Below, in pieces: positions 1-6,100 of a stretch of 6,515 bases of DNA. Position 1 is the first letter of the stretch. Every line of letters begins with the position of its first letter. Source of the stretch: an uncultured Christensenellaceae bacterium (lineage in GTDB: Bacteria > Bacillota > Clostridia > Christensenellales > Christensenellaceae); contig CAKSBK010000059.1 of NCBI GenBank assembly GCA_934438035.1, positions 1 through 6,515 of the forward strand, given 5' to 3'. The notes under the pieces were generated by a model. The model saw only the letters and a program-made list of their open reading frames with translations. It did no database searches and was not told where the DNA came from. A program made the translations under genes and the position numbers.

Positions 1-213
1 GTCTGAAGCGAGCATGGCAATAAAATAATTTATTACTCTTTTCAGAATATTAAACACCGGTTTATCCATATCCGGCGCGTTTACGCCCTCCCATTGTTTG
101 CCTATAAAAAAGTTTTCATATGTTTTTACTCTTTCTTCCAAATCAATTGAAGCGTTATAGCTTTTCGCCTCGAGATATTCCGCATATACTTCCGCAGGCG
201 AAGTTTTTATCAT
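1..213 (-). CDS. Phage portal protein, N-terminal part (partial)
   Basis: Only the first 71 codons are present; the gene continues beyond the left edge. It begins at ATG 213 behind GGGAGG about 9 nt upstream. The peptide has a charged helical start, then FFIGKQWEGV near residues 36-45, followed by DKPVFNILKRVINYFIAML. This 'nGkQWeG ... kPvfNilkRvinY' pattern is the N-terminal signature of portal proteins of tailed phages infecting Firmicutes. Portal proteins form the dodecameric ring at the capsid vertex through which DNA is packaged and ejected. The start overlaps the stop of the small upstream membrane protein (ATGA overlap), so the two are translationally coupled. The rest of the protein is not visible, so completeness cannot be judged. 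Family assignment is by motif recognition. Confidence 0.75.
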   Translation of the reverse strand, partial: MIKTSPAEVYAEYLEAKSYNASIDLEERVKTYENFFIGKQWEGVNAPDMDKPVFNILKRVINYFIAMLASD

Positions 214-398
214 TCCTTTTTACCTCCCGTTCCGTAGTTTAAAAGGCTTTCAAGCTGCCTTTTTCTCTTTAAATAAGTTTCGTCCTCCTCCGTGCTTGCA
301 GGCTCCTTTTTTTCTTTTTTATTTACTGTCTTAAGTATCGCTGCGGATATTGCCGCATTGGCAAATATTCCCACAATGATAATGATATGTGTAAGCAT
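210..398 (-). CDS. Small single-span membrane protein, phage-associated (62 aa)
   Basis: I do not recognise a named family. The chosen start is ATG 398 (MLTH), preceded by AAAGGAGGAGGG at ideal spacing. The frame stays open upstream to 476, but that extension is arginine-rich, comes from a GC-rich stretch and has no comparable binding site. The protein has an N-terminal hydrophobic segment (about residues 4-23, IIIIVGIFANAAISAAIL), then a lysine/glutamate-rich, probably coiled tail (about 26-56) ending GTGGKKE. The short tail after an outward N-terminus suggests a membrane anchor with a charged domain. It overlaps the portal gene by 4 nt. Small membrane proteins next to portal genes occur in some Firmicute phages, but a function cannot be assigned from sequence. 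Confidence 0.6.
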   Translation of the reverse strand: MLTHIIIIVGIFANAAISAAILKTVNKKEKKEPASTEEDETYLKRKRQLESLLNYGTGGKKE

Positions 399-502
399 AC
401 CCTCCTCCTTTTTCATTTTTGCCCGTAATGCCTTCCTCCCTCTGTCTCGGCGTCGGGCGCCGCCGAACCCGTGCATTTCCTTATGCTCAATTAGATTTTA
501 AT

Positions 503-542
503 AAAAAAAAATCGCCCCGGGGGCTCAAGCTTCCCGAAGCGA
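503..542 (-). terminator. Strong intrinsic terminator of the cobalamin operon
   Basis: Read on the minus strand, TCGCTTCGGG (542-533) pairs along 10 bp with CCCGGGGCGA (521-512), including two G-U pairs. The loop is about 11 nt, and nine T residues follow at once (511-503). It lies 14 nt beyond the stop of the alpha/alpha-barrel lipoprotein gene, so it marks the end of the operon and separates it from the phage genes. Confidence 0.9.
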
Positions 543-555
543 ATATAAATTTATG

Positions 556-1512
556 TTATTCTGTAAAGTCATAAAGCGGCGCTTTATTTTCCTTAAATCT
601 GTAATAAGCCGTAATGGCGTAATACGCCTGTTCCGTCGCCATAGCGTCGTAAACGAGCTTTTCCTTTTGATGACAAAAGCCCCTTTCAACCGCAAAGCCG
701 CTCAATGCGTCAATAACGTTTTTCCCCTCCTTTATAAACCTTTCGTCTTTCTCAATATCTATTCCCAAAGACAAAAGTGCGACCGCAACCTGTGAGCATG
801 ATTCGCTGTTAACCGTTCCGTAGCTTTCGTATCCTCCGTCCTTAAGCTGAATTTCCGAAAGATACAAAAGCGCCTTTTCTATTGCCGTTTCCACCTCGGC
901 TTCTTCTTTATACGGCGCAAGCGCCTGCAGAGCCATCGCAGTTAAATCAGCGTCCGAAGAATCTTTAATAAGCCCATATCCGCCGTCTTCCGACTGAGCC
1001 TGCAATATACATGAAACAAGCTTTTCTCTCGTAACGGTTTTCTCCTCCTCTGCGCATTGCGGTATATCAAACTTCTTGCAGTCAAATGCAATAAGCGCCC
1101 AAACAGCTCCGTTTATCCCTTGCCCTTCAATATAGCTCATATCCGAAAGTCCCGCTATAAGGTTTCTTCCCCCTATATTTAAAGGGTCTCCTCCTGCGGC
1201 GGATACTCCCAGTATAAGCCGGGAATTCTCTGTAGATTTCACATCGTCCAGGCGGTCTTTGCCAATATTTTTAACGTATTCTTCCGCATTTTTCAAATAC
1301 TCGTCCGCCGCTTTATCCGTAAGCTTTCCCGAGCGCGCAAGACCTATTATTCTCCATTCTCCGCCGACAGAGCCTACGCAATTTTCCTTTTGCTCCAAAA
1401 GCGTTTCTTCCGCAGCCGAATAAATTTTTCTTAAGCCGTTATTCCCGCAGGCAGCTGCAAAAAAGAGAATAACCGCCGCCGTCAGTATTAAAAATGCTCT
1501 TTTTAGTTTCAT
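556..1512 (-). CDS. Lipoprotein with prenyltransferase-like alpha/alpha repeats (transcobalamin alpha-domain-like)
   Basis: A 318-aa exported lipoprotein: basic N-terminus MKLKR, hydrophobic stretch 6-21, and lipobox AAAC with Cys22 as the lipidation site. The mature part carries repeats of the terpenoid-cyclase/prenyltransferase type: LILGVSAAGGDPLNIGG (99-115), GQGINGAVWALIAFD (130-144), ILQAQSEDGGYG (169-180), DADLTAMALQAL (187-198), LSEIQLKDGGY (218-228) and ATEQAYYAITAYYR (292-305). The same (alpha/alpha)6-type fold forms the large domain of eukaryotic intrinsic factor and transcobalamin, and 'G-DP.N.GG' and '.TAMA..AL' resemble them. As the last gene of a cobalamin-riboswitch operon with an ECF transporter, it probably binds or presents corrinoid at the outer membrane face. 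No sign of an enzyme active site was seen. Start ATG 1512 follows AGGAG with 6-nt spacing. Cobalamin binding is inferred, not shown. Confidence 0.75.
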   Translation of the reverse strand: MKLKRAFLILTAAVILFFAAACGNNGLRKIYSAAEETLLEQKENCVGSVGGEWRIIGLARSGKLTDKAADEYLKNAEEYVKNIGKDRLDDVKSTENSRLILGVSAAGGDPLNIGGRNLIAGLSDMSYIEGQGINGAVWALIAFDCKKFDIPQCAEEEKTVTREKLVSCILQAQSEDGGYGLIKDSSDADLTAMALQALAPYKEEAEVETAIEKALLYLSEIQLKDGGYESYGTVNSESCSQVAVALLSLGIDIEKDERFIKEGKNVIDALSGFAVERGFCHQKEKLVYDAMATEQAYYAITAYYRFKENKAPLYDFTE

Positions 1513-1521
1513 AGTTTTCTC

Positions 1522-1765
1522 CTAAAGAAAATACATGTATTTCAACTTGAGTTTTTTAATTATTCCTGAACTTTTCCAAATTCTTTTCCACATTTCGTCC
1601 TTTAATGCAATAACGTCGTTTCGTTTTTCCTCGCTTAACGCATTAGAGCTGAAATACGCCTCTTGCCATATTTTTACGACATTTATATGAGAATCTCTTA
1701 AGTCCGCGTCAATATACTCCGCAGGTCTGTTATCCGTCTTTATCCCCCTGCAATTCCTCCGACAT
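1522..1765 (-). pseudogene. Frameshifted C-terminal gene remnant upstream of the barrel lipoprotein gene
   Basis: An open frame from 1743 to stop TAG at 1522 encodes 73 protein-like residues, including DADLRDSHINVVKIWQEAYF, LSEEKRNDVIALKDEMWKRI and a basic/hydrophobic end KKLKLKYMYFL, but it has no usable start codon. An ATG at 1765 opens MSEELQG in another frame, which meets this frame exactly at a G5 run (1744-1748) and otherwise stops at 1730. Removing one G would join them into an 80-residue product. The stop codon TAG touches the AGGAG of the following lipoprotein gene, so this was once a normal operon member or the 3' end of one. I do not recognise the family. It may be the C-terminus of the decayed secreted protein just upstream, or a separate gene. 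Confidence 0.45.
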
Positions 1766-2098
1766 GCGGATAACTTCCGGAAGAGACGGTTATACTCCCG
1801 TTTTGTATCGGATAAATATCCAAAAAACCTATTGCAAAATAATCACAGGACTCATCATATTGCGTGTTAAGCGCAACCTTAAAGCCGTTTCCCTATTTGC
1901 TGTAAGCTCGGCATTAATAGAGTCCTCCCCGTTATTTACCTTATCGGCAAACCACATGAGGTCTTTGGCAGTTTCTAAAAGGTAATATCCCTCGTCGTTA
2001 ACCTGCGGCTCGTCCTCGGCAAACGCCGGTACGGGCAACATGCCTAAAATAAGAACAATTGTAATAATAAATGCCGATATTCTTTTGGTTGTTTTCAC
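1740..2098 (-). pseudogene. Decayed secreted surface protein (GLUG-type N-terminus)
   Basis: The first piece starts at GTG 2098, behind GGAGG with 8-nt spacing, 30 nt after the S-component gene. A TTG-initiated extension to 2113 would consume that binding site. It encodes a classical signal peptide (KTTKR, hydrophobic 7-21, cleavage after PVPAFA at 27), then DEGYYLLETAKDLMWFADKV and INAELTAN. In large Firmicute surface proteins this pattern normally continues with IDLSG and beta-rich GLUG-like repeats. Here the frame becomes nonsense (RETALRLRLTRN) and stops at 1829. From 1892 a second frame carries protein-like sequence, GNGFKVALNTQYDESCDYF ... QNGSITVSSGS...VGGIAGG, ending in TAA at 1740; 'GSITV...VGGIAG' again resembles GLUG-type repeats. 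The simplest reading is one large surface-protein gene that suffered internal deletion and frame disruption. Its position suggests a former cobalamin-related role, which is inference. Confidence 0.6.
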
Positions 2099-2128
2099 AA
2101 TAATTTCCTCCAAACAGTCTTTTACATC

Positions 2129-2827
2129 TTAAACCGAAGCAAATAATCCGTATTTTTCTTTAATTCTCTTAAGCTTTTCCCCTATAGGTTTATTGAGCAG
2201 AAGCAGAAATATCACATTAGAAACCGCATATTCCGCGGTAACCGGAAGCGCCGAAACTATAGCGGCGGCATATCTCGTAAAGTTAAAATAGCCGTCTGCC
2301 CAAAGAACCGTCCATACGTCCATTATGAGAGAAAATAGCACTCCCGATAAAACGCCGTAAATGCATAGCGCCGCTTTATTGTTTTTAAGCGGAGAAGAAA
2401 GCGCCCCGGCTATAAAGCCTATAATTCCCCATGAAAACATCTGAAAAGGAGTCCAAGGTCCCTGTCCGAAATAAAAGTCCGAAATCACAGCCGAAAGCGA
2501 GCCTATCATAAACCCCGAGCTTTTTCCCAGCCAAATTGCAGATATAACCGTTAATGCGGTTACCGGCTTAAAACCGGGAAGCCATGCAAAAACGAACCTT
2601 CCCGCCGCTGTAAGCGCTATTAAAACCGCAATAACCACCAGCTCTTTTGAAGAAACGTCTTTTTTTTCAAAAGCGCAGAACACGGGCACGCAGGATAAAA
2701 CCGCAACGCATAAGGATATCCACGCATAGTGCTTTCCCTTAAAAATCGCCGCGCCTATAATAACGGCGGCGGGAACTGCGGCAAGAAGCAAAACATATGA
2801 GATTATATTTTTTTTCTTTTCATTCAT
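2129..2827 (-). CDS. ECF transporter S component, probable cobalamin/corrinoid-specific
   Basis: A 232-aa very hydrophobic integral membrane protein, the substrate-binding S subunit of an ECF-type ABC transporter. The core from about residue 60 has six predicted spans. It includes the motifs TAAGRFVFAWLPGFKPVTAL (73-92), GFMIGSLSAVISDFYFGQGP (105-124) and WTPFQMFSWGIIGFIAG (125-141), which I recognise from S components of the cobalamin (CbrT-like) group found beside fused EcfA genes. Two additional hydrophobic segments (about 8-28 and 35-52) precede the core, giving about eight spans, while typical S components have six. A basic tail (GEKLKRIKEK) follows the last span. The start overlaps the ATPase gene by 8 nt, which implies translational coupling. 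Substrate assignment rests on the upstream cobalamin riboswitch plus motif resemblance; a related corrinoid such as cobinamide is also possible. Confidence 0.85.
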   Translation of the reverse strand: MNEKKKNIISYVLLLAAVPAAVIIGAAIFKGKHYAWISLCVAVLSCVPVFCAFEKKDVSSKELVVIAVLIALTAAGRFVFAWLPGFKPVTALTVISAIWLGKSSGFMIGSLSAVISDFYFGQGPWTPFQMFSWGIIGFIAGALSSPLKNNKAALCIYGVLSGVLFSLIMDVWTVLWADGYFNFTRYAAAIVSALPVTAEYAVSNVIFLLLLNKPIGEKLKRIKEKYGLFASV

Positions 2828-4508
2828 CTTTACATCCGCCTTTTTTGGAATTTATTTTGCACAGCGATGCTACCTCTTCGCAAAGCACCGCATTTTCGTA
2901 AATACCTCTTGAAATTCTGTTTGCCGCCGTCGTGTAAAATGTATTTCCAGAAAAAAATGCGTTCGGCGTGTCGCAGGATATTATCTGCCCGTCAAATATA
3001 AACGCGCATCTGTCTGCATTTGCCGCTGCAAATTCAATATCATGCGTTACCGTAATTATCGTCATTCCCTCTTTTAAAAGCGCCTTTAACATATTTGAAA
3101 GCTGCCGCTTATAATATGCGTCCATACCCTTTGTCGGCTCGTCAAGCAGGAATATCTTAGGCTGTAAAAGAAGCACCTTCGCAAGAGCGGCTTTTTGCTG
3201 TTCTCCTCCGCTTAAGTCGTACGGATGCTTATCCAAAAGCTGAGTAATCCCCGTTTTTTCTGAAATGTTTAATATAATTTCTTCCGCAGCGTTTTTATCA
3301 TATTTCATAACGGAAATCATCTCATATAAATCTTCTTTTACCGTCTTTTTTAAAAACACTGTTTGAGGATCCTGCGGCAAAAGCGCAATATTGTTCCTGT
3401 AAAGCTCCGTCTTGGAATATGCGCTCATCTTTCTTTTAAAGAGCTCCGCTTTTCCGCAATACGGCTTATTAAGTCCCGCAAATATATTAAGAAGAGTTGT
3501 TTTTCCTGCGCCGTTTGCCCCCAATATGCAAAGATGTTCCGCTTTATAAACGCTTAACGATATATCTCTTAAAACGTCGGGAAACTCCTTATCATACCTG
3601 AAGCTTATATTTTTAAGCTCCAATACGGTTTCGGTTTTTAATTCATTTGTTTTTATGTCAATTTTTTTAACGGAATTTCCGAAATTATCGGATATATACT
3701 TTCTGCCTTCGCGTACCGTAAGCGGGCAATTTCCCTTTTCTCCCGTAAGGCGGTATATCTTTGCCGCAGCAGGCAGGCTCTGCGCCATAGGATGCTCGGG
3801 TACGCTATCAAAATAATTTGAAAAATTCTCCGGGCACTCCGAAAAAACGATTTTTCCATCGTCAAGTAAAATTACTCTGTCTGCAATCGGCAAAACATCT
3901 TCCAACCGATGCTCTGCCATAAGCACGGTAAGTCCGAATTCGCTGTTAAGCTTTTTAAGCGTGGAAATAAAATCCGCCGCCGCAATAGGATCAAGCTGCG
4001 CTGTAGGCTCATCTAAAATCAAAATTTTAGGCTGCATAACCATAACAGACGCAAGATTCAAAAGCTGTTTCTGCCCGCCCGAAAGCTCAAAAATGCTTTT
4101 TCTAAACCAACTCTCTATTCCGAAATACGCCGCCATTTCCGCAACTCTTCTTCTGATAATCTGCTGTGGCAGCCCCAAGCTCTCAAGCCCGAACGCAAGC
4201 TCATGCCATACCTTATCCGTAACAATCTGACTTTCGGGCTTCTGAGCTATAAAGCCTATGTTTGCACATGCTTCTCTTTCGGAAAGCTTCTCCTGTGGAC
4301 GATTTTCGAAAAGTATTTTTCCGCTTTTTTTGCCGTAAGGAGAAATTTCTCTTTTCAACATTTTAAGAAGAGTCGATTTTCCGCAGCCCGATACGCCGCA
4401 TAACGCCGCAAACTCTCCCTCTTCAATTGAAACAGAGATATCTGAAATTGCCGGGCTTTCCGTTCCCGGGTAACAAAACGTCTGATTCTCGATTCGTACA
4501 GCTTCCAT
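2820..4508 (-). CDS. Tandem-fused ECF transporter ATPase (EcfA-EcfA')
   Basis: A 562-aa protein with two complete ABC nucleotide-binding domains that drive the ECF transporter. NBD1: Walker A GVSGCGKST (38-46), Q-loop Gln89, signature LSGGQ (142-146), Walker B ILILDEP (162-168), switch His200. NBD2: Walker A GANGAGKTT (330-338), Q-loop Gln379, signature LSGGE (432-436), Walker B IFLLDEP (452-458), switch His489. All catalytic positions are present in both halves, so both composite ATP sites should work. A linker of about 55 residues (about 235-290) joins them; most ECF systems use two separate ATPases, though fusions are known. A cysteine-containing tail (Cys543, Cys550, Cys559) follows NBD2. 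Start ATG 4508 follows AAGGAG with 8-nt spacing and is required to include the first beta strand. Its 5' end lies inside the EcfT frame. Residue 9 is Gln in ENQTF, where ENLTF is the usual form. Confidence 0.93.
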   Translation of the reverse strand: MEAVRIENQTFCYPGTESPAISDISVSIEEGEFAALCGVSGCGKSTLLKMLKREISPYGKKSGKILFENRPQEKLSEREACANIGFIAQKPESQIVTDKVWHELAFGLESLGLPQQIIRRRVAEMAAYFGIESWFRKSIFELSGGQKQLLNLASVMVMQPKILILDEPTAQLDPIAAADFISTLKKLNSEFGLTVLMAEHRLEDVLPIADRVILLDDGKIVFSECPENFSNYFDSVPEHPMAQSLPAAAKIYRLTGEKGNCPLTVREGRKYISDNFGNSVKKIDIKTNELKTETVLELKNISFRYDKEFPDVLRDISLSVYKAEHLCILGANGAGKTTLLNIFAGLNKPYCGKAELFKRKMSAYSKTELYRNNIALLPQDPQTVFLKKTVKEDLYEMISVMKYDKNAAEEIILNISEKTGITQLLDKHPYDLSGGEQQKAALAKVLLLQPKIFLLDEPTKGMDAYYKRQLSNMLKALLKEGMTIITVTHDIEFAAANADRCAFIFDGQIISCDTPNAFFSGNTFYTTAANRISRGIYENAVLCEEVASLCKINSKKGGCKDE

Positions 4509-5359
4509 CTGATATTCTCCTTAACCTCCGTAAAAATCGGCAAAAAAGCCAGAAGGGCAAACGCTGTATATGCAAAAACCGCCCAAAATCCTGCGTCAAT
4601 CTCGGAAATATGAGGGTAAAATTCAAACCTCAGCGCGCCTAAAGACATAGCAAATAAAACTATAAAGTCAAGCGCTGCGGTAACGGCTAAATACATCCCG
4701 TCCGCATAAGAAAACCTAAAAAGCGCAAAGTGCGTTCTGCCCTTAAGCCCATAGCCGCGCGATTTCATCGAAGAAGCGGTATCTATCGCATTTTCAAGCG
4801 CCCAGGATATAAGCGCGGAATATACGCGCAAAGCGCTTTTAACTTTATCCGTAATTCCGCCATTATAATACATTCCCATTGCGGTTTGCGTTGCGCGTAT
4901 TTTCTTTGACTGCGCCTTAAACACCGGAATAAACCTTAATGCGCAGGACATAAGCAGAGATATTTTTGAAGAAATTTTCGAAAACAAATACAGAAGCTTG
5001 TCCGACGTCATAATAACGTTAAAACATTTAAACCAATATATCGCGGACATAAGCGCCGCCGCAATGCCTCCGCCGCAAAAAACCGCTTCTAAAGTAAACG
5101 CATTGCCGTTTATAAAAAATAACGGTGTTTCCCCGTTATGTACAAAAAGCGGGTTTACGGCGCAAACAACCATAAACAATATTAAATTATATAAGAGTTC
5201 TTTTAAAAAGCCGCCTTTTTTAATTGCGGCGCAAAAAGATATTCCTCCGGCAAGAGCCGTCGCCTGCAAAATCGGGTTAGAAGCAAAAACGGATATTATA
5301 ATCACCGATATAAAGTAAAACGCCGAAGCCGCAGGGTGAAGCGCGTTAAATCTCTTCAT
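4355..5359 (-). CDS. ecfT: ECF transporter transmembrane component EcfT, with readthrough C-terminal tail
   Basis: A 334-aa scaffold subunit that couples ATP hydrolysis in the EcfA pair to toppling of the S component. Hydrophobic spans lie at about 12-27, 29-46, 54-73, 90-108, 222-244 and 256-277. The long cytoplasmic coupling region has the family hallmarks LLMSCALRFIPVF (135-147) and DTASSMKSRGYGLKGRTHF (193-211); the SRG and ALRF arginines are those that contact the ATPases. Typical family members end shortly after the last span, and here the expected end is near WKLYESRI (285-292). Instead the frame continues 42 residues as a very basic tail (RRFVTRERKARQFQ...) encoded out of frame over the ATPase gene, giving a 154-nt overlap. 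This looks like loss of a stop codon. The start ATG overlaps the previous stop by one base (TAATG). Confidence 0.9.
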   Translation of the reverse strand: MKRFNALHPAASAFYFISVIIISVFASNPILQATALAGGISFCAAIKKGGFLKELLYNLILFMVVCAVNPLFVHNGETPLFFINGNAFTLEAVFCGGGIAAALMSAIYWFKCFNVIMTSDKLLYLFSKISSKISLLMSCALRFIPVFKAQSKKIRATQTAMGMYYNGGITDKVKSALRVYSALISWALENAIDTASSMKSRGYGLKGRTHFALFRFSYADGMYLAVTAALDFIVLFAMSLGALRFEFYPHISEIDAGFWAVFAYTAFALLAFLPIFTEVKENIRWKLYESRIRRFVTRERKARQFQISLFQLKRESLRRYAAYRAAENRLFLKC

Positions 5360-5928
5360 TATTTCTCTTTAAACTCTCCTCCCACGTCTTTTCCCAAATC
5401 ACAGGTATATACCCATTCTATAACGTCTCCGTCTTTCAAAATATAGTTTGAACACCCAACGTTGGGAAAATCTCCGTTTACGCGGTACATCCAGCCGGAA
5501 AGCTGTCCGCAGGAAAACTCATACAGATAATTTATGCCCTCGATGTATGCGGTTCCGTAACTGTTTTTGTCCGCTCCTTCATATTCCATCTGTATGCGTT
5601 TTTCTCTTACCGCTCTTGACAATACGTCAAAAACAGTATCGCCCTCTTGCAAAACGACTTCCGTAAGCGGCAAAACGACTCCGTCTTTCGGAATATAATC
5701 TCCCTCTTTTAAATTCTCGTCAAGCAAGTCCCAATTATCAAAAACCGTTTTACAGGATATGCTTAAGCTCACCGTCTTATTTTCCCTCGTAATATCCTGC
5801 GTAGGCTGCGAATAATAGTCATCAACCGATTGTATGTTTATACAAGATACCGGCAGCATGAGCAGTAAAACAACCGCAATTATAAAAGCAGCTGTCTTTT
5901 TAATTTTATTTTCCGTTTTGATTTTCAT
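5359..5928 (-). CDS. Lipoprotein with transcobalamin-like C-terminal (DUF4430) domain
   Basis: A 189-aa exported protein, first gene of the operon. The N-terminus is a lipoprotein signal: basic KIKTENKIKK, hydrophobic 13-25, and LPVSC with Cys29 (Pro at -3 is not ideal but the layout is clear). The mature part has GDTVFDVLSRAV (97-108), YIEGINYLYEF (128-138), SGWMYRVNGDFPNVGCSNY (144-162) and GDVIEWVYTCDLGKDVG (167-183). These are hallmarks of DUF4430, the small beta domain equivalent to the C-terminal domain of intrinsic factor and transcobalamin. It probably contacts cobalamin at the cell surface and passes it to the ECF transporter; this follows from the family and the upstream cobalamin riboswitch, not from direct evidence. 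The start chosen is ATG 5928 with GGACGG upstream. The frame opens at 6006, but that extension would translate through the leader terminator. Confidence 0.85.
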   Translation of the reverse strand: MKIKTENKIKKTAAFIIAVVLLLMLPVSCINIQSVDDYYSQPTQDITRENKTVSLSISCKTVFDNWDLLDENLKEGDYIPKDGVVLPLTEVVLQEGDTVFDVLSRAVREKRIQMEYEGADKNSYGTAYIEGINYLYEFSCGQLSGWMYRVNGDFPNVGCSNYILKDGDVIEWVYTCDLGKDVGGEFKEK

Positions 5929-5943
5929 TTTTACCGTCCAGCT

Positions 5944-5984
5944 AAAAATAAAAGCTCTTATGACATTAAAGTCAAAAGAGCTTT
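5944..5984 (-). terminator. Riboswitch-controlled leader terminator
   Basis: On the minus strand AAAGCTCTTTTGAC (5984-5971) pairs with GTCATAAGAGCTTT (5964-5951) over 14 bp with one mismatch. The loop is TTTAAT, and TATTTTT follows. It sits between the cobalamin riboswitch and the first start codon, ending 16 nt before it. This is the usual place for a ligand-dependent terminator: bound cobalamin should favour the hairpin and stop transcription. A possible competing partner is AAAGCTTTT at 6042-6034, which could pair for 9 bp (one G-U) with the 3' arm at 5959-5951. Confidence 0.82.
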
Positions 5985-6100
5985 CATTATCCGAAATATA
6001 CGTCAAAATATCAGACTCGGAAAAACATTTGAGAAAAGCTTTACCGGTCTATAATGCGATAAATCGGCTTAACTCTTCTCACCCAAGTCGTTAAAACCCA

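Noticed and set aside
399..476. Arginine-rich N-terminal extension of the small phage membrane protein
   Set aside because: The strong AAAGGAGGAGGG site directly before ATG 398 and the membrane segment starting there favour the shorter protein; the GC-rich upstream DNA is read more plausibly in another frame.
292..501. 69-codon plus-strand frame with hydrophobic residues
   Set aside because: It is the mirror of the minus-strand membrane protein and the GC-rich spacer; no start signal.
556..1512. Reading the repeat lipoprotein as a terpene cyclase or prenyltransferase enzyme
   Set aside because: It is an exported lipoprotein, shorter than such enzymes, shows no catalytic DxDD-type motif and sits in a B12 operon; only the fold is shared.
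4998..5318. 106-codon open frame on the plus strand
   Set aside because: Lies entirely antisense to EcfT, which has clear family motifs; no convincing binding site or recognisable domain.
5929..6006. N-terminal extension of the DUF4430 protein from the upstream start at 6006
   Set aside because: It would translate through the leader terminator hairpin and bury the signal peptide; ATG 5928 has a better binding site and places the basic segment first.
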